Under the pieces are notes generated by a model that saw nothing but the letters and a program-made list of their open reading frames with translations, searched no databases and had not been told where the DNA came from. The translations under genes and the position numbers were made by a program. Below are positions 1 to 9,216 of a stretch of 64,000 nucleotides of DNA, one piece after another (the stretch's first letter is position 1; every line of letters begins with the position of its first letter). Origin of the DNA: Oceanicoccus sp. KOV_DT_Chl (GTDB taxonomy: Bacteria; Pseudomonadota; Gammaproteobacteria; Pseudomonadales; Dasaniaceae); the NCBI RefSeq assembly GCF_900120175.1, contig NZ_FQLF01000001.1:620001-684000 (forward strand), in the 5' to 3' direction.

Positions 1-343
1 TAGGCGGGGTAGTACTGTGATCGAATAATGCAGGAATTTTTGAGTTTGGGTTTGCAGCAACAAAGCCTGTACCAAATTGTTCTCCCTCTAAAATATTAAT
101 CAGCCAGGCATCGTATTCAGCAGCAGTTTTTCCCAGAGCTAATAACTCTTCCAGCATAATGGTGACTTTAATACCATTGGGCGTGGCGAGCGAATACAGT
201 TGTAGCGGGTGTTTACCCACGGATAATTCTTTTTCGAAGGTGGCACCCGAGACGGGGCGATTGATATTGGCGAATTTACCACCTTCAGCGTTAGTATCCC
301 ATTGCCAAACTTTAGGTGGAACATAGCTGTCAGAGCTGCTCAT
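1..343 (-). CDS. yghU: YghU-type glutathione S-transferase / disulfide-bond oxidoreductase, C-terminus beyond left edge
   Basis: The minus strand is open from the window edge and encodes about 114 N-terminal residues. They follow the E. coli YghU N-terminus closely, with the blocks KVWQWD, FANINRPVSGAT, KHPLQLYSLATPNG, KVTIMLEEL, AEYDAW and NPNSKIPAL. YghU is a cytosolic thioredoxin-fold/GST protein that reduces disulfides and organic peroxides using bound glutathione. The second ATG (343) is preferred because it gives an N-terminus of E. coli length; an in-frame ATG at 358 is the alternative. Neither has a strong Shine-Dalgarno. The C-terminal GST domain lies outside the window. Identity is confident; exact start is not. 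Confidence 0.85.
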   Translation of the reverse strand, partial: MSSSDSYVPPKVWQWDTNAEGGKFANINRPVSGATFEKELSVGKHPLQLYSLATPNGIKVTIMLEELLALGKTAAEYDAWLINILEGEQFGTGFVAANPNSKIPALFDHSTTPP

Positions 344-514
344 AATATCTGGATCCATTGGTTAACTTATTAGGGTGTTACTGTGGTTACGATACTATAA
401 TTTTGGTCTCTAGAGATAATTTGCTGCTAATTTAACAAAAATATAATTCTGGGTATGCGTATAGTCGCTGATAGCTCTAAGCTGACTATAATGAAATATA
501 TTCGCGCCTAAATT

Positions 515-520
515 GAGGAG
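515..520 (+). promoter_or_regulatory. Shine-Dalgarno that fixes a TTG start
   Basis: GAGGAG lies 7 nt upstream of TTG at 528. This spacing is ideal, and it makes TTG 528 a better start than the in-frame TTG at 513, which would overlap the ribosome binding site itself. Confidence 0.6.
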
Positions 521-527
521 CATCTGC

Positions 528-2465
528 TTGCCCATTCGCAATAAAATTTTTGGTATTTATGCAGTTATGGTGTTATTGGGTATAGGCTTATCCATCACTA
601 TTCTGATTTCCGGTCGGGCAATCGATGCGACCTCCAAAGAACTATTAGAAAAGAATGTGCCGCTGCTTGATGATATAAGCACCGTTAAAGTCAGTGTTAT
701 CGAGTATGAGCGTATCCTCTACGAGTACTACGCGACGACTGATCAACAGGAAATGACCCGCCGTCATGAAAGCATACATCGTGTGCTGGAACAGGCCTTT
801 CACTCGCTGACATTAATCCCCGAAAATAGACCAATACTGAATGATATTCGGCAAATTTGTGATGAGATCCATTTGCAAGCTGAAAGCCTCGATCAAACAT
901 TGTCCAGCAATAGGATTGACTGGGACTTATCCCGTGATCAGCTTGCGTCGATCAGTAATCTTGGGCGCCAGATAACGCCCTTGTTAGATGAGATGCGTGC
1001 TCGAATTCAGGCGGAGGTCATAGGTACCGCGAGTTTGGTAGAAACCAATACCCAATTCACAACCCGTTTGGTAGGCCTGTTTAGTTTGGTAATCCTGTTG
1101 GTGGCAGCGCTGGTCGCTTTCTACCTCGATAGGTATATGCAGGCACAAAATAAGCTGGGGTTTTTAGCCTACCACGACGCACTGACTGGCTTGCAAAATC
1201 GACAACAGTTTGAGGAGGGCGTGGCGGCTTTGGCTGCTGGGAATGAACAATTTACTGTAGGGTTAATCAAAATTGATCGCTTTAACGTGATTACCGCCGG
1301 TCATGGCTATGGCGTGGGTGATGCGATTATCCGTGCGGTGGGTGAGGCGCTGTGCGAAGTGGTGAAGGAGTATGGTGGAGAGCAAGCTCAGGCGTTTCGA
1401 TTTGAGGGAGCCAGTTTTGGCTTTATTGCTAATGCACCCGCGATGACTGGTTTAATTAAGCAATTGCTGCGTCGATTTGAACGACCATTAATAGCGAAGG
1501 GTTCGGAGTTTTATATCTCGATTGCTATTGGTTATGTGCAGTATCCTGATGACGAAAAGGACGTGAGCGCATTGATTCAGGATGCCGATGCAGCACTTTC
1601 AAGGATTAGCCGTCACGGTAGCGGTGAACCGTTGCGTTTTAAGGACGATATGAGGCTTGCAGAACAAAGCTGGTTGGCTATTGAAAGTGATCTTCGGGCT
1701 GCGATTGCTAATGAAGAGCTGGTGTTGTTCTACCAACCGCAGATTTGTGCGCAAACGGGAACGTTGGTGGGGGTCGAGGCGTTAATTCGCTGGCAGTCGC
1801 CGCATCGCGGTATGGTACCGCCGATAGATTTTATTCCCATTGCCGAACAAACCGGATTAATTGTCAGCATTGGTGAGTGGGTTATTAAACAGGCCTGTGA
1901 ACAAGCCAAGCGGTGGCAGCAAGCCGGTGTGTTAGATTGTGTCGTTGCCGTGAATATCTCGCCAAAGCAATTTCTTCACCATAATTTTGTGCAAACTGTC
2001 GCTCAGTTGTTAACAGCTAGTGGCGTTGATCCTGCTTTTATTGAATTTGAAATTACTGAAGGGGTGATGGTAGAAAATACTGAGCACTGTATTGATATTT
2101 TAGAGCAGCTAAAAGCGCTTGGACTTAATTTATCGATCGACGATTTTGGTACTGGCTACTCTTCGCTGACTTATTTAAAACGGTTTAAAATTGATAAGCT
2201 TAAAGTTGATCAGGCTTTCATTAAAAATTTACCCACAGATACTAAAGACCTGGCCATTGTCAGAACTATTATCGATCTCGCTCACAACCTTGGCTTGAAG
2301 GTCATTGCTGAAGGTGTAGAAACGGAAACGCAGGCAGAATGGTTACGTTCGTATGGTTGTGAAGAGTTACAGGGCTACTTAATTAGTCGGCCACAACCGG
2401 CGTTGGAACTGGCGGATTTTTTTGCGCGCACCGCCAGAATGAATAAAAATGTGAGCCCAGATTGA
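528..2465 (+). CDS. Membrane-anchored degenerate-GGDEF / EAL cyclic-di-GMP phosphodiesterase
   Basis: About 645 residues. A TM helix near residues 8-27 and a second near 180-200 enclose a helical periplasmic sensor region. A GGDEF domain follows (DALTGLQNR at its start), but the signature loop reads RFEGASFGF (about 291-299), so diguanylate cyclase activity is not expected. The EAL domain is complete: EALIRW (E417), NISPKQF, EITEGVMVE, DDFGTGYSS, KLKVDQAF, AEGVET and QGYLISRP. It should hydrolyse c-di-GMP at the inner membrane, possibly with the dead GGDEF binding GTP as regulator. Start TTG 528 is chosen from the GAGGAG site. It converges on ppnN with only 17 nt between the stops. Confidence 0.9.
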   Translation: MPIRNKIFGIYAVMVLLGIGLSITILISGRAIDATSKELLEKNVPLLDDISTVKVSVIEYERILYEYYATTDQQEMTRRHESIHRVLEQAFHSLTLIPENRPILNDIRQICDEIHLQAESLDQTLSSNRIDWDLSRDQLASISNLGRQITPLLDEMRARIQAEVIGTASLVETNTQFTTRLVGLFSLVILLVAALVAFYLDRYMQAQNKLGFLAYHDALTGLQNRQQFEEGVAALAAGNEQFTVGLIKIDRFNVITAGHGYGVGDAIIRAVGEALCEVVKEYGGEQAQAFRFEGASFGFIANAPAMTGLIKQLLRRFERPLIAKGSEFYISIAIGYVQYPDDEKDVSALIQDADAALSRISRHGSGEPLRFKDDMRLAEQSWLAIESDLRAAIANEELVLFYQPQICAQTGTLVGVEALIRWQSPHRGMVPPIDFIPIAEQTGLIVSIGEWVIKQACEQAKRWQQAGVLDCVVAVNISPKQFLHHNFVQTVAQLLTASGVDPAFIEFEITEGVMVENTEHCIDILEQLKALGLNLSIDDFGTGYSSLTYLKRFKIDKLKVDQAFIKNLPTDTKDLAIVRTIIDLAHNLGLKVIAEGVETETQAEWLRSYGCEELQGYLISRPQPALELADFFARTARMNKNVSPD

Positions 2466-2482
2466 GCGAGTTGTTAGTAATG

Positions 2483-3844
2483 TTAATCCAGTATGCGGTA
2501 ACAAGGGTTATACGCTGCGCCGGGAAGTTTCATTCGGTTATGAAGAATAAAGCTTTTTAGCAATTGGTCCAGCGGCTCCATAATACTTTTGTCGCCTTGA
2601 ATTTCAAATAGACCATGCTGTTCAATCGCGCGTATACCTTCTTCTTTTACATTGCCTGCCACAATCCCCGAGAAAACACGACGTAAATTAGCTGCCAGTT
2701 GATACACCGGCTGTTCTTTGTACAGATTAAGACCATTCATATTTTCATGGGTAGGGTTAAAGGGTTGCTGGAATTCAGGCTCGATATGTAGCATCCAGTT
2801 AAAATTATAGGCATCGCCATGTTGTTTGCGATAATTTCTGACATCAAGAGCACCGGCTGTCATTATCTTGGCCACTGCGGCGGGGTCATCGATAACTATT
2901 TGATAACGGGATTGCGCCTCCTCGCCTAAGGAGTGGTGAATAAATCCATCAACCTGAGCGAAATATTCTGCAGCACTAGCTGGCCCGGTAAGCACGATGG
3001 GAATAGGTTGTTCAGCGTTACTTGGGTGAAGCAGTATGCCTAATAGATACAGAATTTCTTCCATCGTACCTGCACCGCCAGGAAAGATAATGATGCCGTG
3101 CGTGCAGCGGATGAAGGCTTCAAGCCGCTTTTCAATATCGGGTAAAATGACTAATTGATTGACGATAGGGTTAGGGGATTCTGCGGCAATGATGCCGGGT
3201 TCCGTAATACCAATGTAGCGACCAGTTCCAGTACGTTGTTTGGCTCGGCCAATGGTGGCGCCTTTCATCGGGCCCTTCATTGCTCCGGGGCCGCAGCCAG
3301 TACACACGTCCATGTTGCGTAGGCCTAATTGATAGCCCACCTCTTTGCTGTAATCATATTCTTTTCGGCTGATGGAGTGGCCTCCCCAGCACACAACCAG
3401 ATTAGGTTCCTGATCTGCTTTGAGTACACCGGCATTACGCAGTAAGTGAAAAACCACATCAGTAAGATCACCGATATGATTAAGGTCAAACTGATGAATA
3501 AGTTCGCGGCCATAGAGAATGTCTCTTACTACGGTCGCTAAGTGCTCGCGAATGCCCTGAATAATTTCGCCATCGACAAATGCCTCTGCCGGGGCATTTG
3601 ATAGTTCCAGTTTGATACCGCGTTCCTGTTCAACAATGCGAATATCAAAATCTTTATATTCTTCAAGTAAGGTTTTGCAATCATCTATTTGACTGCCGCA
3701 ATTTAATACAGCCAAACAGCAATTGCGGAATAGTTTATAGAGGCCGCCCTGACTGGTGTCGAGTAAATGTGCAACTTCGCTTTTGGAAAGTAAGCTCATG
3801 GCGCCGAGCGGTGAAAACGTACAACTTGCAATAGTGTTGGCCAT
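2483..3844 (-). CDS. ppnN: Pyrimidine/purine nucleotide 5'-monophosphate nucleosidase PpnN
   Basis: 453 residues, matching E. coli PpnN (YgdH, 454 aa) along its whole length. Landmarks are LFRNCCLAVLN, the N-terminal (p)ppGpp-sensitive region with DIRIVEQERGIKLEL, VVCWGGHSI, CTGCGPGAMKGPMKGA, the LOG-family motif PGGAGTMEEILYLLGI, and the C-terminal RRVFSGIVAGNVKEEGIRAIE and MKLPGAAYNPCY. The family cleaves nucleoside monophosphates to base plus ribose 5-phosphate in the cytosol and is alarmone-regulated in E. coli. Start ATG 3844 reproduces the family N-terminus (SPLGAMSLLS). Next downstream on the other strand is the EAL protein, ending 17 nt away. Confidence 0.95.
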   Translation of the reverse strand: MANTIASCTFSPLGAMSLLSKSEVAHLLDTSQGGLYKLFRNCCLAVLNCGSQIDDCKTLLEEYKDFDIRIVEQERGIKLELSNAPAEAFVDGEIIQGIREHLATVVRDILYGRELIHQFDLNHIGDLTDVVFHLLRNAGVLKADQEPNLVVCWGGHSISRKEYDYSKEVGYQLGLRNMDVCTGCGPGAMKGPMKGATIGRAKQRTGTGRYIGITEPGIIAAESPNPIVNQLVILPDIEKRLEAFIRCTHGIIIFPGGAGTMEEILYLLGILLHPSNAEQPIPIVLTGPASAAEYFAQVDGFIHHSLGEEAQSRYQIVIDDPAAVAKIMTAGALDVRNYRKQHGDAYNFNWMLHIEPEFQQPFNPTHENMNGLNLYKEQPVYQLAANLRRVFSGIVAGNVKEEGIRAIEQHGLFEIQGDKSIMEPLDQLLKSFILHNRMKLPGAAYNPCYRILD

Positions 3845-3925
3845 GGTGTCTCTAAATAAAAAGGTTGATTAAGGACTGTTATTGATAAGGGTAGTCAATA
3901 ATTAAGTTAAATACGAGGGTTTGTA

Positions 3926-4432
3926 TTATAGGTTATGCGGCATTACCGGAATGACGGCGTCGCCAATTTTTATAGTGCCGGATATCAGGATTTTACAGCA
4001 CAGTCCGCCATGGCCTAGCATGGCGGCAACAGCGCCACGGCCGAGTGCTCGTTCTATCCGGGCGCATGGGTGACATAGGGCGGTTGCCTCAAACAGGGCG
4101 TCGCCAATAGTGAATTGCTGATAACGCATGGCGTTGAGGTTAATGCCGCTAACAACCAAATTGCGACGTAAAGTTGCCGGTTTGATGTTGGGGATGCCGG
4201 AGAAGTGTGCGATCTGTTGGATGTATTCGGTTGAAATTAAAGTGACCTGTCGAGCAGAGCCGGGTGTTTTACTGCAGCGGTGATCACCTTCAAGTCCTAA
4301 GCCTTTTAGTGCATTGACGTGATCTGTTAACCGCATATCTGTTTTGTGGGCTGGGCGTAGCCCAATCCATTGCAAAGTGCCTGGTCTTAGCTCTGAAATA
4401 TAGCGGGAAAATAAACGTTGCTGCGTATTCAT
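3926..4432 (-). CDS. MOSC domain protein
   Basis: 168 residues. The sequence has MOSC-family features: LGLEGDHR near residue 48, RQVTLIS, LRRNLVVSGINLN, the Cys pair in ALCHPCARIERALG (about 117-130) and MLGHGGLCCKILISGTIKIGD. MOSC domains are sulfur-carrier modules related to the C-terminus of molybdenum cofactor sulfurase and to YiiM-type molybdoenzymes, with a conserved Cys carrying the sulfur. No molybdopterin or redox partner is encoded nearby, so the substrate is open. It lies between ppnN upstream-side DNA and a hybrid histidine kinase, all on the minus strand; the 75-nt gap to the kinase does not prove co-transcription. Confidence 0.85.
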   Translation of the reverse strand: MNTQQRLFSRYISELRPGTLQWIGLRPAHKTDMRLTDHVNALKGLGLEGDHRCSKTPGSARQVTLISTEYIQQIAHFSGIPNIKPATLRRNLVVSGINLNAMRYQQFTIGDALFEATALCHPCARIERALGRGAVAAMLGHGGLCCKILISGTIKIGDAVIPVMPHNL

Positions 4433-4507
4433 CGTGATAACTGTTATCTCTTGGAGTAATCCAGTGAGTTAACTGACAAGCTGGACTAACCTGTTGGGGA
4501 TAATCAC

Positions 4508-6742
4508 TTATGGCTGAGTTAATACATGCTGAATAAGCGTCAGTAAGTCATTCGCTTTATAGGGCTTGCAAAGATAGTCATTCATTCCAGCATCCAGGCA
4601 TTTATCCCTATCACTATCCATTGCGTTTGCGGTCAGTGCAATAATTTTAGTTGCTGCTTTTGAGTTGGGTAGTTTGCGGATCTGCTGGGTGGCTTCAAAG
4701 CCATCCATTACCGGCATTTGGCAATCCATAAGTACCAGATCGTAGTGTTGTCGCCTAACTGCATCAATAGCAAGTTCGCCATTTTTTACGGTGTCAAAGC
4801 TAAAGTTCATATTCGTGAGTAGCGTGGTTAACACTAATAGATTCACGTCGTTGTCTTCAGCGACCAATAAATGAAACTGGTCGGGTTTGAAATTAGCAAT
4901 GGGGGTAATGGTTAGCGGTGTGCGGTAAGTTTTAGTGCTGCGTTCCGCCTGCTTTTGGTTGACAATAGTAAACCAAAACTCAGCACCATCGCCGAGCTTG
5001 CTGTTAGCACTGATGCTCCCTCCGAGTAATTCACAGAGCATTTTTGAAATACTGAGACCGAGGCCGCTACCGCCATATTCGCGAGCAGTTGAGGTGTCTG
5101 CTTGGGTAAAGCTTTTAAATAGTAAATCTCTTTTGTGGGGGTCAAAGCCAATACCGGTATCTTTAACACTGAACCGAATGTGATTGTCCTTTGCGATTGA
5201 ACATTGCAGATTGATAGCGCCGCTATCGGTAAATTTAAAAGCATTGCTTAGCAAGTTGATCAGGATTTGTCGTAATCTGAGAGAGTCGCTATTAATACGT
5301 TTAGGGACATTGTTATCAATGTTAACTTGCAAGTTTATGTGCTGATTGGAATTGATGTTAAAAATTGTACAAACGTCTGCAATGAGTTCCCGAACATCAA
5401 ACTCGTGAATATCGATTTCGAGGGCACCACTCTCAATTTTAGATAAGTCCAAAATTTCATTAATAAGTGACAATAAAGATTCGGCTGAAGTAATTATATT
5501 TTCAATATAAGTCGCTTGTTGAGACGACAAGGCTGTTCCCATGGCAATCTCAGCCATACCTAAAATACCATTCATTGGGGTGCGTATTTCATGGCTCATA
5601 TTGGCAAGAAAAATACTCTTTTGCTGCGTGGCTTGCTCGGCTTCTTGCTTGGCCGTGCGCAATGCGTTGTTCATATGAGCTTGCGAAAAAATATCGGCCA
5701 TATTGCGGATAAAAGCCACTTCATCTTCATGCCATTGATAAGTATTTTGAGTTTTCTCGCAGCAGACAAAACCAATAAGTTTCCCTTGTGCGCGAATGGC
5801 AGCATCAATAGAAGCCTGAATATTGAATTTAACATGTTGCGTGTAAAATTCTTTCAGTTGCGGGTCATTGAGCGTATCATCGCTGACAATAACCTCTTGT
5901 TTTTCTAGTATTGAAAAGTAGTGCTGATATTCCTTTTGCTGGTAGTCACAGGGAAGTCTATTAATACGTTTTTCGCATTTTTCACGGGCATCAATTTCGT
6001 AAACAACACGAAAAAAATCATTGTCGTCAGTAAGGCATACAGTAACAATTTGAGAGTCCAGCACCTGGTTGATAAGGTGGCAGATATGGGTAGCAGTTTT
6101 GTCAAGATCACCATCTATGGTGGTTTGTCTGCGGCTTAGTTCGGCGATGGCAGCTTGTTGTTTTTTTATGCGCTGCAGTTGTCGGGATTTTTGTAGATTG
6201 AGTAATGCGCGTTGATTTTCCAGTATGGCGATGGCCGCTTGATCCGACAGTGCCGATGCGAAGGCAATTTCGTTTTCGCTCCAGTGATGCTGGTGATGAT
6301 TGTGTTCAATACTGATGTGACCTATATAGTTACTTTGGGTGCGAATAGTGGCGTCTAACATCGAGTAGGTGTTGTCGGGGATAAAAAATTGTTCTAACAG
6401 TTCAATACTTCTTGGATCTGAACGGCAATCATCCAGTGCCAGCACACGTTCTGCGTTGAGCGCGGTCATATAAAGCGGGTAACAGCTTAATTTAAAATCA
6501 TAATTGACCTTATTCAGGTCGGTATAACAGTTATTCGGTTTATTGTATTCACAAATACAATGGTTGATATCACCTTCCGGGCTTGCTGTTACCAGCCATA
6601 CAGAAATGAGATCAGCTTCAAGGTGGTTAGCAGCTAAACGCGACAGCGATTGCCAAAATTGATCAAGGTTTTCCGGGTCTTCGACCAGAATTCTTGATAG
6701 CTGCAACAGGATATCTTGCTGCTGTTGTTGGCGTTGACTCAT
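4508..6742 (-). CDS. Soluble GAF-GAF hybrid sensor histidine kinase with REC domain
   Basis: 744 residues without a TM helix. Two GAF-like domains (about 10-180 and 205-365) are joined by a coiled helix. HisKA follows with ANMSHEIRTPMNG (phospho-His 384), then HATPase_c with LINLLSNAFKFTD (N box), DTGIGFD (G1) and GGSGLGLS (G2). The C-terminal receiver has VAEDND, DLVLMDCQMP (phospho-Asp 673), ALTANA and CKPY. All catalytic residues are present, so it should autophosphorylate and pass phosphate to its own receiver and on to an Hpt protein not seen here. The GAF pair suggests a cytosolic ligand or redox signal. No partner regulator is adjacent. Confidence 0.92.
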   Translation of the reverse strand: MSQRQQQQQDILLQLSRILVEDPENLDQFWQSLSRLAANHLEADLISVWLVTASPEGDINHCICEYNKPNNCYTDLNKVNYDFKLSCYPLYMTALNAERVLALDDCRSDPRSIELLEQFFIPDNTYSMLDATIRTQSNYIGHISIEHNHHQHHWSENEIAFASALSDQAAIAILENQRALLNLQKSRQLQRIKKQQAAIAELSRRQTTIDGDLDKTATHICHLINQVLDSQIVTVCLTDDNDFFRVVYEIDAREKCEKRINRLPCDYQQKEYQHYFSILEKQEVIVSDDTLNDPQLKEFYTQHVKFNIQASIDAAIRAQGKLIGFVCCEKTQNTYQWHEDEVAFIRNMADIFSQAHMNNALRTAKQEAEQATQQKSIFLANMSHEIRTPMNGILGMAEIAMGTALSSQQATYIENIITSAESLLSLINEILDLSKIESGALEIDIHEFDVRELIADVCTIFNINSNQHINLQVNIDNNVPKRINSDSLRLRQILINLLSNAFKFTDSGAINLQCSIAKDNHIRFSVKDTGIGFDPHKRDLLFKSFTQADTSTAREYGGSGLGLSISKMLCELLGGSISANSKLGDGAEFWFTIVNQKQAERSTKTYRTPLTITPIANFKPDQFHLLVAEDNDVNLLVLTTLLTNMNFSFDTVKNGELAIDAVRRQHYDLVLMDCQMPVMDGFEATQQIRKLPNSKAATKIIALTANAMDSDRDKCLDAGMNDYLCKPYKANDLLTLIQHVLTQP

Positions 6743-6900
6743 GGGCAGTCTTATATCGGGTTAGATCACATTGAATTACCTGGCCAAAGTAGTATAGATT
6801 AAATTTGCTGGCTGGTGATTATCTAATCAGTGTCTTCTGGTGCGTTCTGTGCTTGATGGACGTATTTATGGGCGAATAATACTTGCAGAAGAAAAAAAGT

Positions 6901-6929
6901 TTGCCTACCATACTGTTTATGTGTACAGT
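6901..6929 (+). promoter_or_regulatory. Predicted recA sigma-70 promoter
   Basis: TTGCCT (6901-6906) and TACAGT (6924-6929) are separated by exactly 17 nt, and the -10 half lies inside the LexA box. This is the standard layout of an SOS-repressed promoter. The leader to the recA ATG would be about 135 nt. Confidence 0.55.
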
Positions 6930-6930
6930 A
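6911..6930 (+). promoter_or_regulatory. LexA (SOS) box of recA
   Basis: TACTGTTTATGTGTACAGTA fits the gammaproteobacterial LexA consensus TACTGT(AT)4ACAGTA, with CTG-N10-CAG intact. It overlaps the predicted -10 element and lies 140 nt upstream of recA. LexA binding here should repress recA until DNA damage. Confidence 0.9.
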
Positions 6931-7070
6931 CTTTGAAATCGGGCTACACAGTAAATATTCGGTTGGGTACCCGCCGCGGATTACATAATGTTACATTGAC
7001 TAATTCGTGCCTGACCACAGCTTTTTAAGAATATTAAGACTAACGCCTAACAAGAACGAGAGAGATCATT

Positions 7071-8108
7071 ATGGATACCAATAAAGAAAAAGCCCTGCAA
7101 GCAGCCTTACAGCAAATAGAACGTCAATTTGGTAAAGGTTCCATCATGAAGATGGGTGAAGAGTCGCGGGAAGCGATACCGGCAATTTCTACCGGTTCTT
7201 TAGGTCTGGATGTCGCTTTGGGTATTGGCGGCCTACCGAAGGGCCGGATTGTTGAGATTTATGGGCCAGAGTCCTCTGGTAAAACCACTTTGACACTCAG
7301 TGTTATTGCTGAGGCACAGAAAAACGGTGCGACCTGTGCGTTTATCGATGCTGAGCACGCGCTTGATCCCAGCTATGCAGAAAAACTGGGGGTTGATATC
7401 GACGATATGCTGGTATCCCAGCCGGATACAGGTGAGCAGGCCTTGGAAATTGCGGATATGCTGGTGCGTTCAGGTTCAGTAGATGTCATTGTCATTGACT
7501 CGGTGGCTGCATTAACGCCTAAGGCTGAAATTGAAGGTGATATTGGTGATTCTCATATGGGGCTTGCTGCCCGCATGATGTCGCAAGCGATGCGTAAAAT
7601 GACGGGCAACATCAAAAATGCAAATTGTCTGGTTATCTTCATTAATCAAATTCGAATGAAAATTGGTGTGATGTTCGGTTCGCCTGAAACTACCACTGGT
7701 GGCAATGCTTTAAAGTTTTATGCTTCTGTTCGTTTGGATATTCGTCGTACCGGTGCGGTTAAAGATGGCGATGAGATTATTGGTAATGAGACTCGAGTGA
7801 AAGTGGTTAAAAATAAGGTCTCGCCACCCTTTAAGCAGGCTGAGTTTCAGATCCTCTATGGTAAAGGTATTTACCGCATGGGAGAGGTAATTGACTTAGG
7901 GGTCAAGCAAGGTTTGATTGATAAGTCTGGCGCATGGTATGCCTATAACGGTGATAAAATTGGTCAAGGGAAGGCGAATGCTGCTAAATTCTTACAGGAT
8001 AATCCTGATATTGCCGAGGCGATTGAATCTAAATTGCGGCAGGAGTTATTGGGTACCAAAGTTGCACCAGAGTTGCATGTTGTTGAAGAAGCCGAAGCGG
8101 TTGAATAG
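7071..8108 (+). CDS. recA: RecA recombinase
   Basis: 345 residues (E. coli RecA has 353). The N-terminus has [18 protein letters not shown]. Walker A is GPESSGKTT (about 66-74) and Walker B is [12 protein letters not shown]. The L2 region and [12 protein letters not shown] are intact, and the C-terminus is acidic (EEAEAVE). RecA forms the ATP-dependent nucleoprotein filament for strand exchange and LexA self-cleavage. GAGAGA lies just upstream of ATG 7071. It is controlled by the LexA box at 6911-6930. recX follows after 15 nt and is probably co-transcribed by readthrough. Confidence 0.99.
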   Translation: MDTNKEKALQAALQQIERQFGKGSIMKMGEESREAIPAISTGSLGLDVALGIGGLPKGRIVEIYGPESSGKTTLTLSVIAEAQKNGATCAFIDAEHALDPSYAEKLGVDIDDMLVSQPDTGEQALEIADMLVRSGSVDVIVIDSVAALTPKAEIEGDIGDSHMGLAARMMSQAMRKMTGNIKNANCLVIFINQIRMKIGVMFGSPETTTGGNALKFYASVRLDIRRTGAVKDGDEIIGNETRVKVVKNKVSPPFKQAEFQILYGKGIYRMGEVIDLGVKQGLIDKSGAWYAYNGDKIGQGKANAAKFLQDNPDIAEAIESKLRQELLGTKVAPELHVVEEAEAVE

Positions 8109-8123
8109 CAATCGGTACCTTTA

Positions 8124-8618
8124 ATGTCTGAAGTTCGACCTGTTGATATTCGACGAGCGGCAATGGATTTGCTTGCTCGTCGCGAACATTCCTTTCATGA
8201 GCTGTACGCTAAGCTCCGTCGTAAATTCCCTTCTAATTCTACCAGCGCCGATATTGAAAATAACGATGATGCGGCATGCGAGTTAGACAACTTGATTAAG
8301 CAGCAGTGTCTGCAGCTCGCTGAAGAAAATTTACAAAGTGATGAGCGCTTTGTTGAGTCGTTTATCAATGGCCGCAAAGCAAAGGGTAAGGGGCCACTGA
8401 GAATTCGTCAGGAGCTTGAGCAAAAAAAAATTGACGCGGATCTGTTGTCTATATACCTGGATGATTCCGATGCTGAGTGGGAGTGCTTGGCTGCAGAAGT
8501 TTATCGTCGAAAGTTTGGCGATCGTCGAGCGGGAAGTTATCAGGAAAAAACCAAGCGGCTGCGGTTTATGCAGTACCGGGGTTTTAGTTATGAGTTACTG
8601 GCAAAGTTGGTGATATAA
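8124..8618 (+). CDS. recX: Regulatory protein RecX
   Basis: 164 residues, placed directly downstream of recA as in most Gammaproteobacteria. Typical RecX features are the three-helix repeats, RRAAMDLLARREHSFHELYAKL near the start, DERFVESFINGRKAKGKGPLRIRQEL in the middle, and KTKRLRFMQYRGFSYELL at the end. RecX binds in the groove of RecA filaments and caps or disassembles them. An insertion of about 14 residues rich in Asn and Asp (SNSTSADIENNDDA) follows the first repeat. alaS, the usual next gene in enterobacteria, is absent; the following genes are on the other strand. Confidence 0.95.
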   Translation: MSEVRPVDIRRAAMDLLARREHSFHELYAKLRRKFPSNSTSADIENNDDAACELDNLIKQQCLQLAEENLQSDERFVESFINGRKAKGKGPLRIRQELEQKKIDADLLSIYLDDSDAEWECLAAEVYRRKFGDRRAGSYQEKTKRLRFMQYRGFSYELLAKLVI

Positions 8619-8748
8619 AAATAATTGGAATGGCGAGGTGAGTTTATAGTCGCAGCATGGTTTAGCTTGGCAGCTCAGTTTTCTATCTGGTGTTTCAATT
8701 TGTTCCGGGTTTAAATTGAGTGGGCTCGTCTGGGTTATAGCAGCAGGG

Positions 8749-9216
8749 TCAGGGTATATGTAAAATCACTTTAACCATAGGGTCTTCATTACTGCTGTCC
8801 ATATAGCCAATCATACTTGGGTTGTTACCAATCAGTAATTTTATTTCATCGTCATCATTAACCTGATTGGGTGGTTGGCTTTTTCCTGTGAAGACTTGTC
8901 TCGCCCAATATGCGTTTAGCTGATTCTGGTTTTTATTAATCAGCTTATCGTAAAACTCAATACGGACGGTACTGGTTCTGGCTTGATCAATGGGTATAAC
9001 TAATTGCCCGGTTGGCAGGTTTTTCGTTTTCCCGAGAAAAATATTAGCGGCTTGTGCAGGGGTAATGGCATCAATATTTGCATCGCGATGAACAACGACA
9101 TTGACGCCGGCGAAAAGCTGGCTAGAAAGTAACATGCATAAAGCGGCAGCATGTTTTCGTAAGCATGATGTTCTTGGGTGACGCGGAAACTGAAATGTGT
9201 GGGCTCGTTTATACAT
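8749..9216 (-). CDS. Small secreted phosphate-ABC-transporter-binding-like protein
   Basis: 155 residues. A long basic N-region, hydrophobic core and LFAG cleavage-like site (about 25-37) point to export. The mature part, VNVVVHRDANIDAITPAQAANIFLGKTKNLPTG followed by QARTSTVRIEFYDKL and SMIGYMDSS, resembles the minimal half-size relatives of PstS-type binding proteins. No PstCAB genes are present, so transport is not implied; such small proteins often sit beside a porin. Its ATG shares one base with the porin TGA (TGATG at 9214-9218), so the two are translationally coupled. The function in outer-membrane uptake is inference. Confidence 0.75.
   Translation of the reverse strand: MYKRAHTFQFPRHPRTSCLRKHAAALCMLLSSQLFAGVNVVVHRDANIDAITPAQAANIFLGKTKNLPTGQLVIPIDQARTSTVRIEFYDKLINKNQNQLNAYWARQVFTGKSQPPNQVNDDDEIKLLIGNNPSMIGYMDSSNEDPMVKVILHIP

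Noticed and set aside
6840-7028. Plus-strand 62-codon open frame upstream of recA
   Set aside because: It covers the recA promoter and LexA box, has no ribosome site and no protein-like conservation.
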